This document shows, in pieces, positions 1 through 7,077 of a stretch of 64,000 nt of DNA. The stretch spans positions 478,501 to 542,500 of the forward strand of contig NZ_VFOV01000001.1 in NCBI RefSeq assembly GCF_006716315.1. The letters run 5' to 3'. How positions within the stretch are numbered: the stretch's first letter is position 1; each line of letters starts with the position of its first letter. The position numbers and the translations under genes are program-made. The stretch is from Nocardioides albertanoniae. GTDB taxonomy: Bacteria; Actinomycetota; Actinomycetes; Propionibacteriales; Nocardioidaceae. The notes under the pieces were generated by a model, which was not told the DNA's origin, made no database searches, and saw only the letters and a list, made by a program, of their open reading frames with translations.

Positions 1-151
1 CGCTGAGGATCGGCTTCGGGCCGAGCCCGACGACATATCTCGCACGGCGTGCTTCACGGCGGGCCGCCCGAGCCACGCGCCGGGAGTCGACGTTCATCGT
101 GCGGTCGATCGCGTCGGCGACGCGATGCGCCGCACGGCGGCGTGGGCTCAT
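1..151 (-). CDS. Possible 5' end of an unidentified basic protein (partial)
   Basis: An open frame runs from an ATG at 151 leftward off the window edge without a stop, giving about 50 residues that begin MSPRRRAAHRVADAIDRTMN and are very rich in Arg and Ala. About four fifths of its third codon positions are G or C, better than the competing frame on the other strand, which is the main argument for coding. No clear Shine-Dalgarno precedes the ATG; an in-frame TTG three codons upstream has a GGAAGG about nine bases before it and is an alternative start. It would be divergent from the downstream cofactor operon. The product is not recognised; only the N-terminus is visible. Confidence 0.4.
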   Translation of the reverse strand, partial: MSPRRRAAHRVADAIDRTMNVDSRRVARAARREARRARYVVGLGPKPILS

Positions 152-485
152 GGCTGACAAAGGGGCGGACCTTCCGGAGGGGGACACAAAAGAAGTCGGC
201 TGTCGAGTCTAGGCGTTCAACTCTCGTTCACCGGAATCAGAGGGGGCAGTCGCCGAGTCGTCGGATCCGTGGAGATTCCGGCGCGATGCCGCGGCCGGTA
301 TGGCGGCCAGCGGCGTTGCGTGACGGGTGCCACATGGACGGAATGTTTCGGAAGAGTGTCGTGCGGCGTACCGTTTGTGATGGCTCGGTCACGGTGGTCG
401 AGCACGCAGGCACAACGTCTGGTACCCACCCCGGCTTCCTCACCTGAGGGAGTGGTCGGAGGGACTGGAACGAAAGGTCTACCTC
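152..485. other. Gene-free stretch upstream of the cofactor operon
   Basis: This 334-base stretch separates the leftward partial gene from the DUF2520 gene. It has no frame with convincing coding bias. It should hold the promoter(s) of the rightward operon, but no clear -35/-10 pair could be picked. The last bases carry a purine-rich ribosome binding site (GAAAGG) before the ATG at 486. Nothing else is recognised. Confidence 0.5.
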
Positions 486-1460
486 ATGAACGCACCACTC
501 AGGGTGGGTGTCGTCGGCGCCGGTCGCGTCGGTGCCGTCCTCGCCGCGGCGCTGCAGACCGCACCCGTCACCTCGGGCTCCGCCTCGGCAGGTGGCTATA
601 CGGTCGTCGCTGTCGCCGGAGAGTCCGATGCCTCCCGCGCGCGGGCCGCCGAGCTCCTCCCCGGCGTGCCGGTCGAGAAGCCGACCGCCGTCGCGCGAGC
701 GTGCGACCTCCTTCTTCTCACCGTGCCCGACGACATGCTCGGCAACGTCGTCCGCACGATGGTCGATGCCGGCGCGATCCGGCCCGGACAGTACGTCGCG
801 CACACCTCCGGTCGCCACGGCCTCGCGATCCTCGAGCCGGCCGCCGCGATCGGCGCCCACGTGATGGCCGTGCACCCGGCGATGACCTTCTCCGGCACCG
901 CCCGTGACCTGACCCGGCTCTCCGGCGGCGTCTTCGGGCTGACCGCCGCGACGCCTGCCGACCGCGCCTTCGCCGAGGCGCTGGTGCACGACTTCGGCGG
1001 CAGGCCGATGTGGGTGCCCGAGGAGATGCGTACGCTCTACCACGCAGGTCTCGCCCACGGCGCCAACCACCTGGTCACCCTCGTCACCGAGGCGATGGAG
1101 ATCCTCTCCGCCGCCGGCGCGAACGACCCCGCCGGCACGCTGCGGCCGCTGCTCACCGCCGCCCTCGACAACGCCCTCGACCACGGCGACGCGGCGCTGA
1201 CCGGCCCGATCGTGCGCGGTGACGCCGGCACGGTCGCGGCCCACCTCGACGACATCCGGACCAACGCGCCGCAGACCCTGGCGTCGTACGTCGCCATGGC
1301 ACGGGCCACGCTCGACCGGGCCGTCTCCGACGGGCGGCTGCTGCCGATCCGGGCGCGCAAGATCTCGCACCTGCTCGACGATGCCGTCGCAGGGGCAGCG
1401 CCCGCGCAGAGCGATGGTGCGGTCGACACCGTCGAGACCTCTACCTGGAACCAGGCATGA
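486..1460 (+). CDS. Rossmann-fold/DUF2520 domain protein, panC-linked
   Basis: A 324-residue protein whose N-terminus carries a dinucleotide-binding motif ([10 protein letters not shown], residues about 7-16), then a 6-phosphogluconate-dehydrogenase-like substrate part matching the DUF2520 architecture (HTSGRHG near 105, VHPAMTFSG near 130). Members look like NAD(P)-dependent reductases of the ketopantoate or pyrroline-carboxylate reductase superfamily, but the reaction is not established. The start ATG is preceded by GAAAGG. Its stop overlaps the panC start (ATGA), so the two are translationally coupled. The M. tuberculosis gene Rv3603c has the same position beside panC. A role in pantothenate or CoA metabolism is inferred from context only. 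Confidence 0.85.
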   Translation: MNAPLRVGVVGAGRVGAVLAAALQTAPVTSGSASAGGYTVVAVAGESDASRARAAELLPGVPVEKPTAVARACDLLLLTVPDDMLGNVVRTMVDAGAIRPGQYVAHTSGRHGLAILEPAAAIGAHVMAVHPAMTFSGTARDLTRLSGGVFGLTAATPADRAFAEALVHDFGGRPMWVPEEMRTLYHAGLAHGANHLVTLVTEAMEILSAAGANDPAGTLRPLLTAALDNALDHGDAALTGPIVRGDAGTVAAHLDDIRTNAPQTLASYVAMARATLDRAVSDGRLLPIRARKISHLLDDAVAGAAPAQSDGAVDTVETSTWNQA

Positions 1461-2317
1461 CCGCGATCGCCTCCACTCGCGACGACCTCGCGAAGCTGCT
1501 CGACCCTGCCCGCCGTGACGGCGCCTCGGTCGGGTTCGTGCCGACGATGGGCGCCCTGCACGACGGCCACGCGTCGCTGATGCGTGTCGCCCGTGAGCGG
1601 GTCGGTGACGGCCCGGTCGTCGTCTCGATCTTCGTCAACCCGCTGCAGTTCGGCGCGGGCGAGGATCTCGACCGCTACCCACGCACCCTCGAGGCCGACC
1701 TCGAGGTCTGCGAGCGCGAGGGCGTCGACGTCGTCTTCGCGCCGTCGGTCGACGAGGTCTATCCCGGTGGCGACCCGCAGGTGACCGTGGCCCCCGGCCC
1801 GCTGGCCGACGTGCTCGAGGGCGCGACCCGTCCGGGCCACTTCGGCGGCGTGCTCACCGTCGTCGCGAAGCTGTTCGGGCTCGTGAAGCCCGACGTCGCC
1901 GTCTTCGGCGAGAAGGACTACCAGCAGCTCGCGCTGATCCGCCGGATGTCGGCCGACCTGTGCCTCGGCGTCGACGTCGTCGGTGCGCCGACGCAGCGCG
2001 AGCCCGACGGCCTGGCCCTCTCCTCGCGCAACCGTTATCTCTCGCCCGAGCAACGGGAGGTCGCGACGACGTTGTCGCGGGCCCTCCGTGCAGCGCAGCG
2101 CGAGGCCGTGCACGGCGTCGATGCCGCGCTCGCTGCTGCTCACGCCGAGCTGAACCGGGTGACGGGCGTCGAGCTCGACTACGTCGAGATCACCGACCCC
2201 GCGCTCGCGCCCCTGCCGGAGACACCGGCCCCCGGCAGCGAGGCCCGGATCCTCGTCGCCGCCAAACTTGGAACCACCCGACTCATCGACAACATGAGCC
2301 TAAGGGTGGGGCGATGA
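1457..2317 (+). CDS. panC: Pantothenate synthetase (pantoate-beta-alanine ligase)
   Basis: This cytosolic enzyme condenses D-pantoate with beta-alanine using ATP to make pantothenate, the CoA precursor. The 286-residue product has the HIGH-like nucleotide motif [10 protein letters not shown] (residues 29-38), the pantoate-site segment FVNPLQF (59-65), GEKDYQQ near 155 and the KMSKS-like SSRN near 195, all standard for PanC, and the length is normal. It overlaps the upstream DUF2520 gene by four bases. PanD, which supplies beta-alanine, follows after 163 bases, so substrate supply and ligation are encoded together. No unusual residues were noticed. Confidence 0.97.
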   Translation: MTAIASTRDDLAKLLDPARRDGASVGFVPTMGALHDGHASLMRVARERVGDGPVVVSIFVNPLQFGAGEDLDRYPRTLEADLEVCEREGVDVVFAPSVDEVYPGGDPQVTVAPGPLADVLEGATRPGHFGGVLTVVAKLFGLVKPDVAVFGEKDYQQLALIRRMSADLCLGVDVVGAPTQREPDGLALSSRNRYLSPEQREVATTLSRALRAAQREAVHGVDAALAAAHAELNRVTGVELDYVEITDPALAPLPETPAPGSEARILVAAKLGTTRLIDNMSLRVGR

Positions 2318-2373
2318 ACACCTTGGACCGCCAGCGCCGCCATGGCACGCACCGGGCGGCGTTGTCGTCAGTC

Positions 2374-2392
2374 GCCGTGGCTCCGCCACGGC
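2374..2392. other. Perfect hairpin between panC and panD
   Basis: GCCGTGGC (2374-2381) and GCCACGGC (2385-2392) form a perfect 8-bp stem with a 3-base loop inside the 163-base panC-panD gap. No T-run follows, so a classical terminator is unlikely; a weak attenuator or a dispersed repeat are both possible. A 56-codon frame covering the gap (2314-2484, overlapping the panC stop) is Pro/Arg/Thr-rich and judged non-coding. Confidence 0.4.
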
Positions 2393-2480
2393 TCCCTCCT
2401 CCGCCTTGCCCAGCACGCGCCCTGACGACGCTGAACGGCCCAACTTGCTCAACGCCACACCCTACGATCGGAGCACCCCG

Positions 2481-2906
2481 ATGACCCGTCTGCGCACCAT
2501 GATGACCGGCAAGATCCACCGTGCCACGGTCACCCAGGCAGACCTTCACTACGTCGGCTCGGTCACCGTCGACGCCGACCTCCTCGACGCCGCGGACATC
2601 CTGCCCGGCGAGCTGGTCTCCATCGTCGACATCACCAACGGCGCCCGCCTGGAGACCTACACGATCGCCGGCGAGCGCGGCAGCGGCGTGCTCGGCATCA
2701 ACGGCGCCGCCGCCCACCTGGTGCACCCCGGCGACCTCGTCATCCTGATCGCCTACGCGCAGATGACCACGGCCGAGGCGAAGGCTCTCGAGCCGCACGT
2801 CGTGCACGTCGACGACGCCAACCACATCATCGCGCTGGGTTCGGACGCTGCCGAGCCGGTGCCGGGGAGCGACCAGCTGCGGGGCGACCTCGTCCTCACG
2901 CAGTAA
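2481..2906 (+). CDS. panD: Aspartate 1-decarboxylase proenzyme
   Basis: This pyruvoyl-dependent enzyme decarboxylates L-aspartate to beta-alanine for PanC. The 141-residue proenzyme contains [17 protein letters not shown]; autocleavage is expected between Gly26 and Ser27 of the YVGS site, Ser27 becoming the pyruvoyl group. Later family segments include NGARLETY and [10 protein letters not shown], and length is normal. The start at 2481 (MTRLRTMM) is chosen because the family begins here and a GGAGC lies about ten bases upstream; an ATG at 2406 would add 25 non-conserved residues. The stop is nine bases before nadB, consistent with one transcript. Confidence 0.96.
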   Translation: MTRLRTMMTGKIHRATVTQADLHYVGSVTVDADLLDAADILPGELVSIVDITNGARLETYTIAGERGSGVLGINGAAAHLVHPGDLVILIAYAQMTTAEAKALEPHVVHVDDANHIIALGSDAAEPVPGSDQLRGDLVLTQ

Positions 2907-2915
2907 CGTGCGGCC

Positions 2916-4673
2916 ATGAGCGAGCGCCAGCGGACGACAGTTGAGCTGCTCTCCGCCCGTGACCCGGGCTGGACCGAGTGGGCCGACGTGATCGTGGTGG
3001 GCTCCGGGATCGCCGGGCTGACCGCGGCCCTCCGGCTCCGCGACCAGGTCGAGCGGGTCGCCGTGGTGACCAAGGACGTGCTCCAGGCAGGCTCCACGCA
3101 GTGGGCCCAGGGCGGCATCGCGGCCGCGCTCGGTGAGGGTGACACCCCCGAGCAGCACGAGGTCGACACGCTCGTCGCAGGTGCGGGGGCGTGCGACCTG
3201 GAGGCCGTACGTGTGCTGGTCGGTGAGGGCGCCGAGGCCGTTCGCGAGCTCATCGAGTGGGGCGCCGACTTCGACAAGGACCCCGACGGCAACCTGTCGT
3301 TGACCCGTGAGGGCGGCCACCACCGCGACCGGATCGCGCACGCCGACGGCGACGCGACCGGCGCCGAGATCCAGCGCGCGCTGATCGAGGCGGTGCGGCG
3401 CGCTCCCGATGCGCCAGCAGGCGAGGAGCGAAGCGACGCAAGCCCGATCATGGTCTTCGAGCACGCCATGGTCGTCGACCTGCTCACCGCCGACGACGGC
3501 GGCGTGGCCGGTCTGACCATCCACGTGATGGGCGAGGGCGACGCCGACGGCGTGGGCATGGTGCGTACGCGTGCGGTCGTGCTCGCCTCCGGCGGACTCG
3601 GCCAGGTCTTCTCGCAGACCACCAACCCCGCCGTCGCCACCGCCGACGGGATGGCGATCGCGCTGCGGGCCGGTGCGACGCTGCGCGACCTCGAGTTCGT
3701 GCAGTTCCACCCCACGGTGATGTATCTCGGCGAGGACTCCCGCGGCCAGCAGCCGCTGATCTCCGAGGCCGTACGCGGCGAGGGCGCGTTCCTCGTCGAC
3801 TGGGACGGCGCCCGGCTGATGGAGGGTGTCCACGAGATGCGCGACCTGGCGCCTCGCGACATCGTCTCCAAGGCGATCATGAAGCGGATGCTCGAGACCG
3901 GCCACCCCAACATGTGGCTCGATGCGCGTCACCTGGGTCGCGCGTTCTGGGAGAAGCGGTTCCCCAACATCCTCGCCTCCTGCAAGCAGCACGGCGTCGA
4001 CCCCGCCGTCGACCTGATCCCGGTCGCGCCGGCGTGCCACTACGCCTCCGGCGGCGTCCGCACCGACCTGTGGGGCCGATCCTCGGTGCCCGGCCTCTAC
4101 GCCACCGGCGAGGTCGCCTGCAGCGGCGTCCACGGCGCCAACCGGCTCGCCTCCAACTCGCTGCTCGAGGGGTTGGTCTTCTCCCGGCGGATCGCGGAGG
4201 TGCTGCCCGGTGAGCTGCGCCAGCTGGAAGACCCCGAGACCGACACCACGACCCACGTCGACCGCGTGCTCGTGCCCGGCACGGCGCTCAAGCAGCTGCA
4301 GGAGACGATGACGACCAAGGTCGGTGTGCTCCGCAACGCGACCGGTGTCGCCGAGGCCGTCGACGAGCTCGAGAAGCTCGGCCGCACGCCCGCGACCACG
4401 ATCGACCCGGAGGCGTGGGAGGCGACCAACCTGCTCACCGTCTCGCTCGCGCTCGCGAGATCGGCGCTGCTGCGCGAGGAGACCCGCGGATCCCACTGGC
4501 GCGAAGACTTCGGGCAGCGTGACGACGCCGGGTTCGCGGGCCACTTCGACGTGCGACTCCTCGATGGTGAGACCATCGCCACGTTCACCCCGGCGCCGGC
4601 GACAGACCCGTCTCGAGCCGAGCCGGCGAATCGCACCACCCCGTCAACCCCGTCAACACCGGCAGGAGCCTGA
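2916..4673 (+). CDS. nadB: L-aspartate oxidase
   Basis: NadB is a flavoprotein that oxidises L-aspartate to iminoaspartate, the first step of de novo NAD synthesis. The 585-residue protein starts with an FAD-binding GxGxxG segment (VIVVGSGIAGLTAAL, about 25-39) and shows GSTQWAQGGIAAALG, the fumarate-reductase-like REGGHHRDRIAHADGDATG, HPTVMY, and CHYASGGVRTDLWGRSSVPG. The C-terminal succinate-dehydrogenase-like helical domain is present. A short low-complexity segment (APAGEERSDAS, about residues 168-178) interrupts the conserved part and is encoded by a repeat-like DNA word. Its stop overlaps the nadC start. The third enzyme, NadA, is not in this window. Confidence 0.95.
   Translation: MSERQRTTVELLSARDPGWTEWADVIVVGSGIAGLTAALRLRDQVERVAVVTKDVLQAGSTQWAQGGIAAALGEGDTPEQHEVDTLVAGAGACDLEAVRVLVGEGAEAVRELIEWGADFDKDPDGNLSLTREGGHHRDRIAHADGDATGAEIQRALIEAVRRAPDAPAGEERSDASPIMVFEHAMVVDLLTADDGGVAGLTIHVMGEGDADGVGMVRTRAVVLASGGLGQVFSQTTNPAVATADGMAIALRAGATLRDLEFVQFHPTVMYLGEDSRGQQPLISEAVRGEGAFLVDWDGARLMEGVHEMRDLAPRDIVSKAIMKRMLETGHPNMWLDARHLGRAFWEKRFPNILASCKQHGVDPAVDLIPVAPACHYASGGVRTDLWGRSSVPGLYATGEVACSGVHGANRLASNSLLEGLVFSRRIAEVLPGELRQLEDPETDTTTHVDRVLVPGTALKQLQETMTTKVGVLRNATGVAEAVDELEKLGRTPATTIDPEAWEATNLLTVSLALARSALLREETRGSHWREDFGQRDDAGFAGHFDVRLLDGETIATFTPAPATDPSRAEPANRTTPSTPSTPAGA
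3415..3443. repeat. Repeat-like insertion within nadB coding sequence
   Basis: The bases around 3415-3443 contain GCGAGGAGCGAAGCGACGCA, a word of alternating GCGA/GCGAAGCGA character resembling dispersed repeats in Nocardioides-type genomes. It is in frame and encodes Ala-Gly-Glu-Glu-Arg-Ser-Asp-Ala inside NadB where the family normally has a short loop. No other full copy was seen in this window, so repeat status rests on recollection. Confidence 0.3.
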
Positions 4674-5602
4674 TGAGCATTCGACGCGTGCCCTTCGACG
4701 AGATCCCGGAGTCGCTCCGGGAGGAGCTGACCGCTGCAGGGCTGGACGCAGGTGTGGTCTACGACGCCGTCGAGCTCGCTCTCGACGAAGACCTGCCCAT
4801 GGTCGCGCCCGGCGAGATGCCCAGCGAGGACGTCACCTCGGTGGCCACCATCGCGCCCGACTCGACCGGCGTCGGCGTCTTCGCCGCTCGTGAGGACGGC
4901 GTGGTCGCCGGCCTCGGCGTGGCCGCGCTCGTCTTCGCGTACGTCATGGGTGACTCCGTCACGATCACCGACCGGGTCAGGGACGGCTCGAAGGTGAAGG
5001 CGGGCGACATCATCATGCGCCTGACCGGTTCGACGCGCGGGCTGCTGACGGCGGAGCGTACGGCTCTCAACTACGCCTCCCACCTCTCCGGCGTCGCCAC
5101 CGGTGTCGCGGCCTGGACCGAGGCGCTGGAGGGCACCGGGGCTCAGGTGCTCGACACCCGCAAGACCCTGCCCGGTTTCCGCACGCTCGAGAAGTACGCC
5201 GTGCGCTGCGGCGGCGGCGCCAACCACCGGATGGCGCTCTCCGACATGGCACTGGTCAAGGACAACCACATCGTCGCCGCCGGTGGCGCGGTGCAGGCTT
5301 ATGAGGCCGTGAAGTTCGCTTATCCTGACGTGCCGATCGAGGTCGAGGTGACGACGCTCGAGGAGCTCAAGTCGCTTCTCGACGCCGGCTGCGGGCGGAT
5401 CATGCTCGACAACATGTCGACCGCGACCATGAAGGAAGCCGTCGAGATCACCGGCGGCCGCGCGGTGCTGGAGGCGTCGGGCGGGCTCACCCTCGACCGC
5501 GCGCGCGAGGTCGCCGAGACCGGCGTCGACTATCTCTCCGTCGGTGCGCTGACCCACTCGGTGAAGGTCTTCGACATCGGCTTCGACCTCTCGGAGGGCT
5601 GA
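4673..5602 (+). CDS. nadC: Nicotinate-nucleotide pyrophosphorylase (quinolinate phosphoribosyltransferase)
   Basis: NadC converts quinolinate and PRPP to nicotinate mononucleotide, CO2 and PPi, joining de novo NAD synthesis to the common pathway. The 309-residue protein has the family signature DTRKTLPGFR, then KYAVRCGGGANHRM, the KDNH motif, EVEVTTLEE, and the C-terminal phosphate-binding EASGGLTLD. The start ATG shares its A with the nadB stop (TGATG), indicating translational coupling. A noticeably long N-terminus (about 25 extra residues) precedes the usual beginning, as in several actinobacterial homologues. coaX begins eight bases after its stop. Confidence 0.96.
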   Translation: MSIRRVPFDEIPESLREELTAAGLDAGVVYDAVELALDEDLPMVAPGEMPSEDVTSVATIAPDSTGVGVFAAREDGVVAGLGVAALVFAYVMGDSVTITDRVRDGSKVKAGDIIMRLTGSTRGLLTAERTALNYASHLSGVATGVAAWTEALEGTGAQVLDTRKTLPGFRTLEKYAVRCGGGANHRMALSDMALVKDNHIVAAGGAVQAYEAVKFAYPDVPIEVEVTTLEELKSLLDAGCGRIMLDNMSTATMKEAVEITGGRAVLEASGGLTLDRAREVAETGVDYLSVGALTHSVKVFDIGFDLSEG

Positions 5603-5610
5603 ACCCGACC

Positions 5611-6393
5611 GTGACCCTTCTCGCTGTCAACATCGGCAACAGCCACACGATCCTGGGGCTGATCGCCGATGGTGCCGTGTCCGCCGACTGGCGGGTCTCC
5701 ACGCTCGAGCACCGCACCGCCGACGAGTGGTGGGCGCTGCTGCGGGGCACCGTCGGAGACGAGCGGGTCGATGGCATCGACGGCGTCGTGGTGTGTGCGA
5801 CCGTGCCGTCGGTGCTGCACGAGTGGCGCGAGATGATCTCGCGCCACCTGAGCTCGGTCGCCGCGGTGGTGGTGGAGCCGGGCGTACGCTCCGGCATCCC
5901 GATCCTGATGGACAACCCGCGCGAGGTCGGCACCGACCGGATCGCGAACGCGGTCGCTGCCGTGGCCCACCACGGTGGGCCCGCGATCGTGGTCGACTTC
6001 GGTGGGACGGCGACCACCTTCGACGTCGTCAACGCGGCCGGGCAGTACGTCGGCGGCGCGATCCTGCCCGGCATCGAGCTCTCCCTGGAGGCTCTGGGGC
6101 GCCGCGGTGCCCAGCTGCGTCGGGTCGAGCTCGCGCGTCCGCGGTCGGTGATCGCGAAGAACACCGTCGAGGCGCTGCAGTCGGGGATGGTCTTCGGAGT
6201 CGCGGCACAGGTGGAGGGTCTGGTATCTCGGATCATCGGCGAGATGGATGTCGCAGCCGATGAAGTGACGGTGATTGCGACCGGATATCTGGCGGAGTTC
6301 GTTCTTGATGAGAGTAAGTGCTTCTCAGTGCATTCTCCGTGGTTGACCTTCCAAGGCCTCGAGCTCATATTCCAGCGAAATGTCATTCGTTAG
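5611..6393 (+). CDS. coaX: Type III pantothenate kinase-like protein with altered motifs
   Basis: By family, CoaX phosphorylates pantothenate with ATP, the first step to CoA. The 260-residue product aligns along its length: N-terminal phosphate loop, EPGVRSGIPILMDNPREVGTDR, and ELARPRSVIAKNT. Two active-site features differ. The first motif, normally D-x-G-N-T/S, reads VNIGNSHT, so the usually invariant Asp is Asn. The second, normally D-x-G-T-A-T, reads DFGGTATTFD with one extra Gly. The M. tuberculosis CoaX in the same position is reported inactive, with CoaA doing the work; this copy may be similar. The start is GTG with a weak ribosome site, likely relying on coupling to nadC. Confidence 0.85.
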   Translation: MTLLAVNIGNSHTILGLIADGAVSADWRVSTLEHRTADEWWALLRGTVGDERVDGIDGVVVCATVPSVLHEWREMISRHLSSVAAVVVEPGVRSGIPILMDNPREVGTDRIANAVAAVAHHGGPAIVVDFGGTATTFDVVNAAGQYVGGAILPGIELSLEALGRRGAQLRRVELARPRSVIAKNTVEALQSGMVFGVAAQVEGLVSRIIGEMDVAADEVTVIATGYLAEFVLDESKCFSVHSPWLTFQGLELIFQRNVIR

Positions 6394-6407
6394 CGATTTC
6401 GGTATGC

Positions 6408-6430
6408 CAACCTGTTGAATTATCAGGTTG
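6408..6430. promoter_or_regulatory. Inverted repeat in the AT-rich lsr2 upstream region
   Basis: CAACCTG (6408-6414) and CAGGTTG (6424-6430) form a perfect 7-bp inverted repeat around TTGAATTAT, just after the coaX stop. The surrounding 6394-6516 is the most AT-rich stretch nearby. No T-run follows, so an operator or promoter-embedded dyad for lsr2 is as likely as a coaX terminator. AT-rich DNA is the preferred Lsr2 target, so autoregulation is plausible but inferred. Confidence 0.4.
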
Positions 6431-6516
6431 ATATGTAATGCTATGTGCATCTCGCGCAACCGCGACGGCTATATTCGACCCGTTCCAGGGTGAAGAAGAG
6501 CAGTGAAGGTAGGAAC

Positions 6517-6837
6517 ATGGCTAAGAAGGTCCAGATCATCCTCGAGGACGACATCGACGGCTCGGAGGCCACCGAGACGGTGTCGTTTGCCCTGGACGGC
6601 ACCACCTACGAGATCGATCTCAACGACGCCAATGCGGCCAAGCTGCGTGACTCCCTCGCGCTCTTCGTCGGCCACGCGCAGAAGGTGAGCGGCCGTCGCG
6701 GCGCCAAGAAGGCGGCCGCCGCTGGTGGCACCACCCCGAAGGTCATGCGTGAGTGGGGCAAGGCCAACGGCTACACCGTCCCTGACCGCGGTCGCATTCC
6801 CGCCGAGGTCCGCACCGCCTTCGAGGCGGCCCACTGA
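6517..6837 (+). CDS. lsr2: Lsr2-family nucleoid-associated protein
   Basis: Lsr2 is an actinobacterial H-NS analogue that bridges AT-rich DNA and silences horizontally acquired genes. The 106-residue product begins MAKKVQIILEDDIDGS, the family N-terminal dimerisation domain, with TVSFALDGTTYEIDLN following. The C-terminal DNA-binding domain has REWGKANGYTVPDRGRIP, including the Arg-Gly-Arg minor-groove hook. The start at 6517 fits the family and has GAAGGTAGGA upstream. In M. tuberculosis lysS lies between the coaX region and lsr2; it is missing here. A strong terminator follows and separates it from clpC. Confidence 0.96.
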   Translation: MAKKVQIILEDDIDGSEATETVSFALDGTTYEIDLNDANAAKLRDSLALFVGHAQKVSGRRGAKKAAAAGGTTPKVMREWGKANGYTVPDRGRIPAEVRTAFEAAH

Positions 6838-6860
6838 GCTCGTCCGCGTCCTACGCGACC

Positions 6861-6896
6861 GGCTGCCGCGCCCCGTGGGGCGCGGCAGCCGTATTT
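6861..6896 (+). terminator. Rho-independent terminator of lsr2
   Basis: GGCTGCCGCGCCCC (6861-6874) pairs perfectly with GGGGCGCGGCAGCC (6877-6890) around a two-base loop, followed by GTATTTG. It starts 23 bases after the lsr2 stop. The long GC stem with a short T-rich tail is typical of high-GC actinobacterial terminators. Confidence 0.85.
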
Positions 6897-6937
6897 GAGT
6901 GAGGGTCCGAGCGGCGTACTGACACCGGGAGGGGCTT

Positions 6938-6951
6938 GTTCGCTCTCAGCG
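6938..6951 (+). promoter_or_regulatory. Candidate ClgR box upstream of clpC
   Basis: GTTCGC (6938-6943), five bases, then GCG (6949-6951) matches exactly the GTTCGC-N5-GCG recognition element described for ClgR, the actinobacterial activator of clp and lon genes. It lies about 125 bases before the clpC start and just upstream of a candidate SigR/SigH-type promoter. The match is seen; the binding is inferred. Confidence 0.6.
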
Positions 6952-6972
6952 CACGGATCGCATTGTGTTGTC

Positions 6973-6999
6973 GGGAACGCGTAGGCTGTCTGTGGGGTT
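6973..6999 (+). promoter_or_regulatory. Candidate SigR/SigH-type ECF promoter for clpC
   Basis: GGGAAC (6973-6978), 18 bases, then GTT (6997-6999) fits the GGGAAY-N18-GTT pattern of disulfide- and heat-stress ECF sigma factors (Streptomyces SigR, mycobacterial SigH). clp genes are known targets of these sigma factors in actinobacteria. With the ClgR box 22 bases upstream, clpC appears to have stress-controlled expression. No experimental evidence is available from sequence alone. Confidence 0.55.
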
Positions 7000-7077
7000 G
7001 TTTCCCGTTGAGACCGCCCACATCGGACCCGTCCGGTGGGCGCCTTCGCCCCAGAATTCTTTAGGAGAGATGCGTAC

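Noticed and set aside
49..447. 132-codon plus-strand frame upstream of the DUF2520 gene
   Set aside because: Third-position GC is poor and the product is Arg/Ser/Gly-rich without motifs; a minus-strand reading of the first 151 bases has better coding bias.
2314..2484. 56-codon frame between panC and panD, overlapping the panC stop
   Set aside because: Pro/Arg/Thr-rich product without similarity, spanning a hairpin; likely chance.
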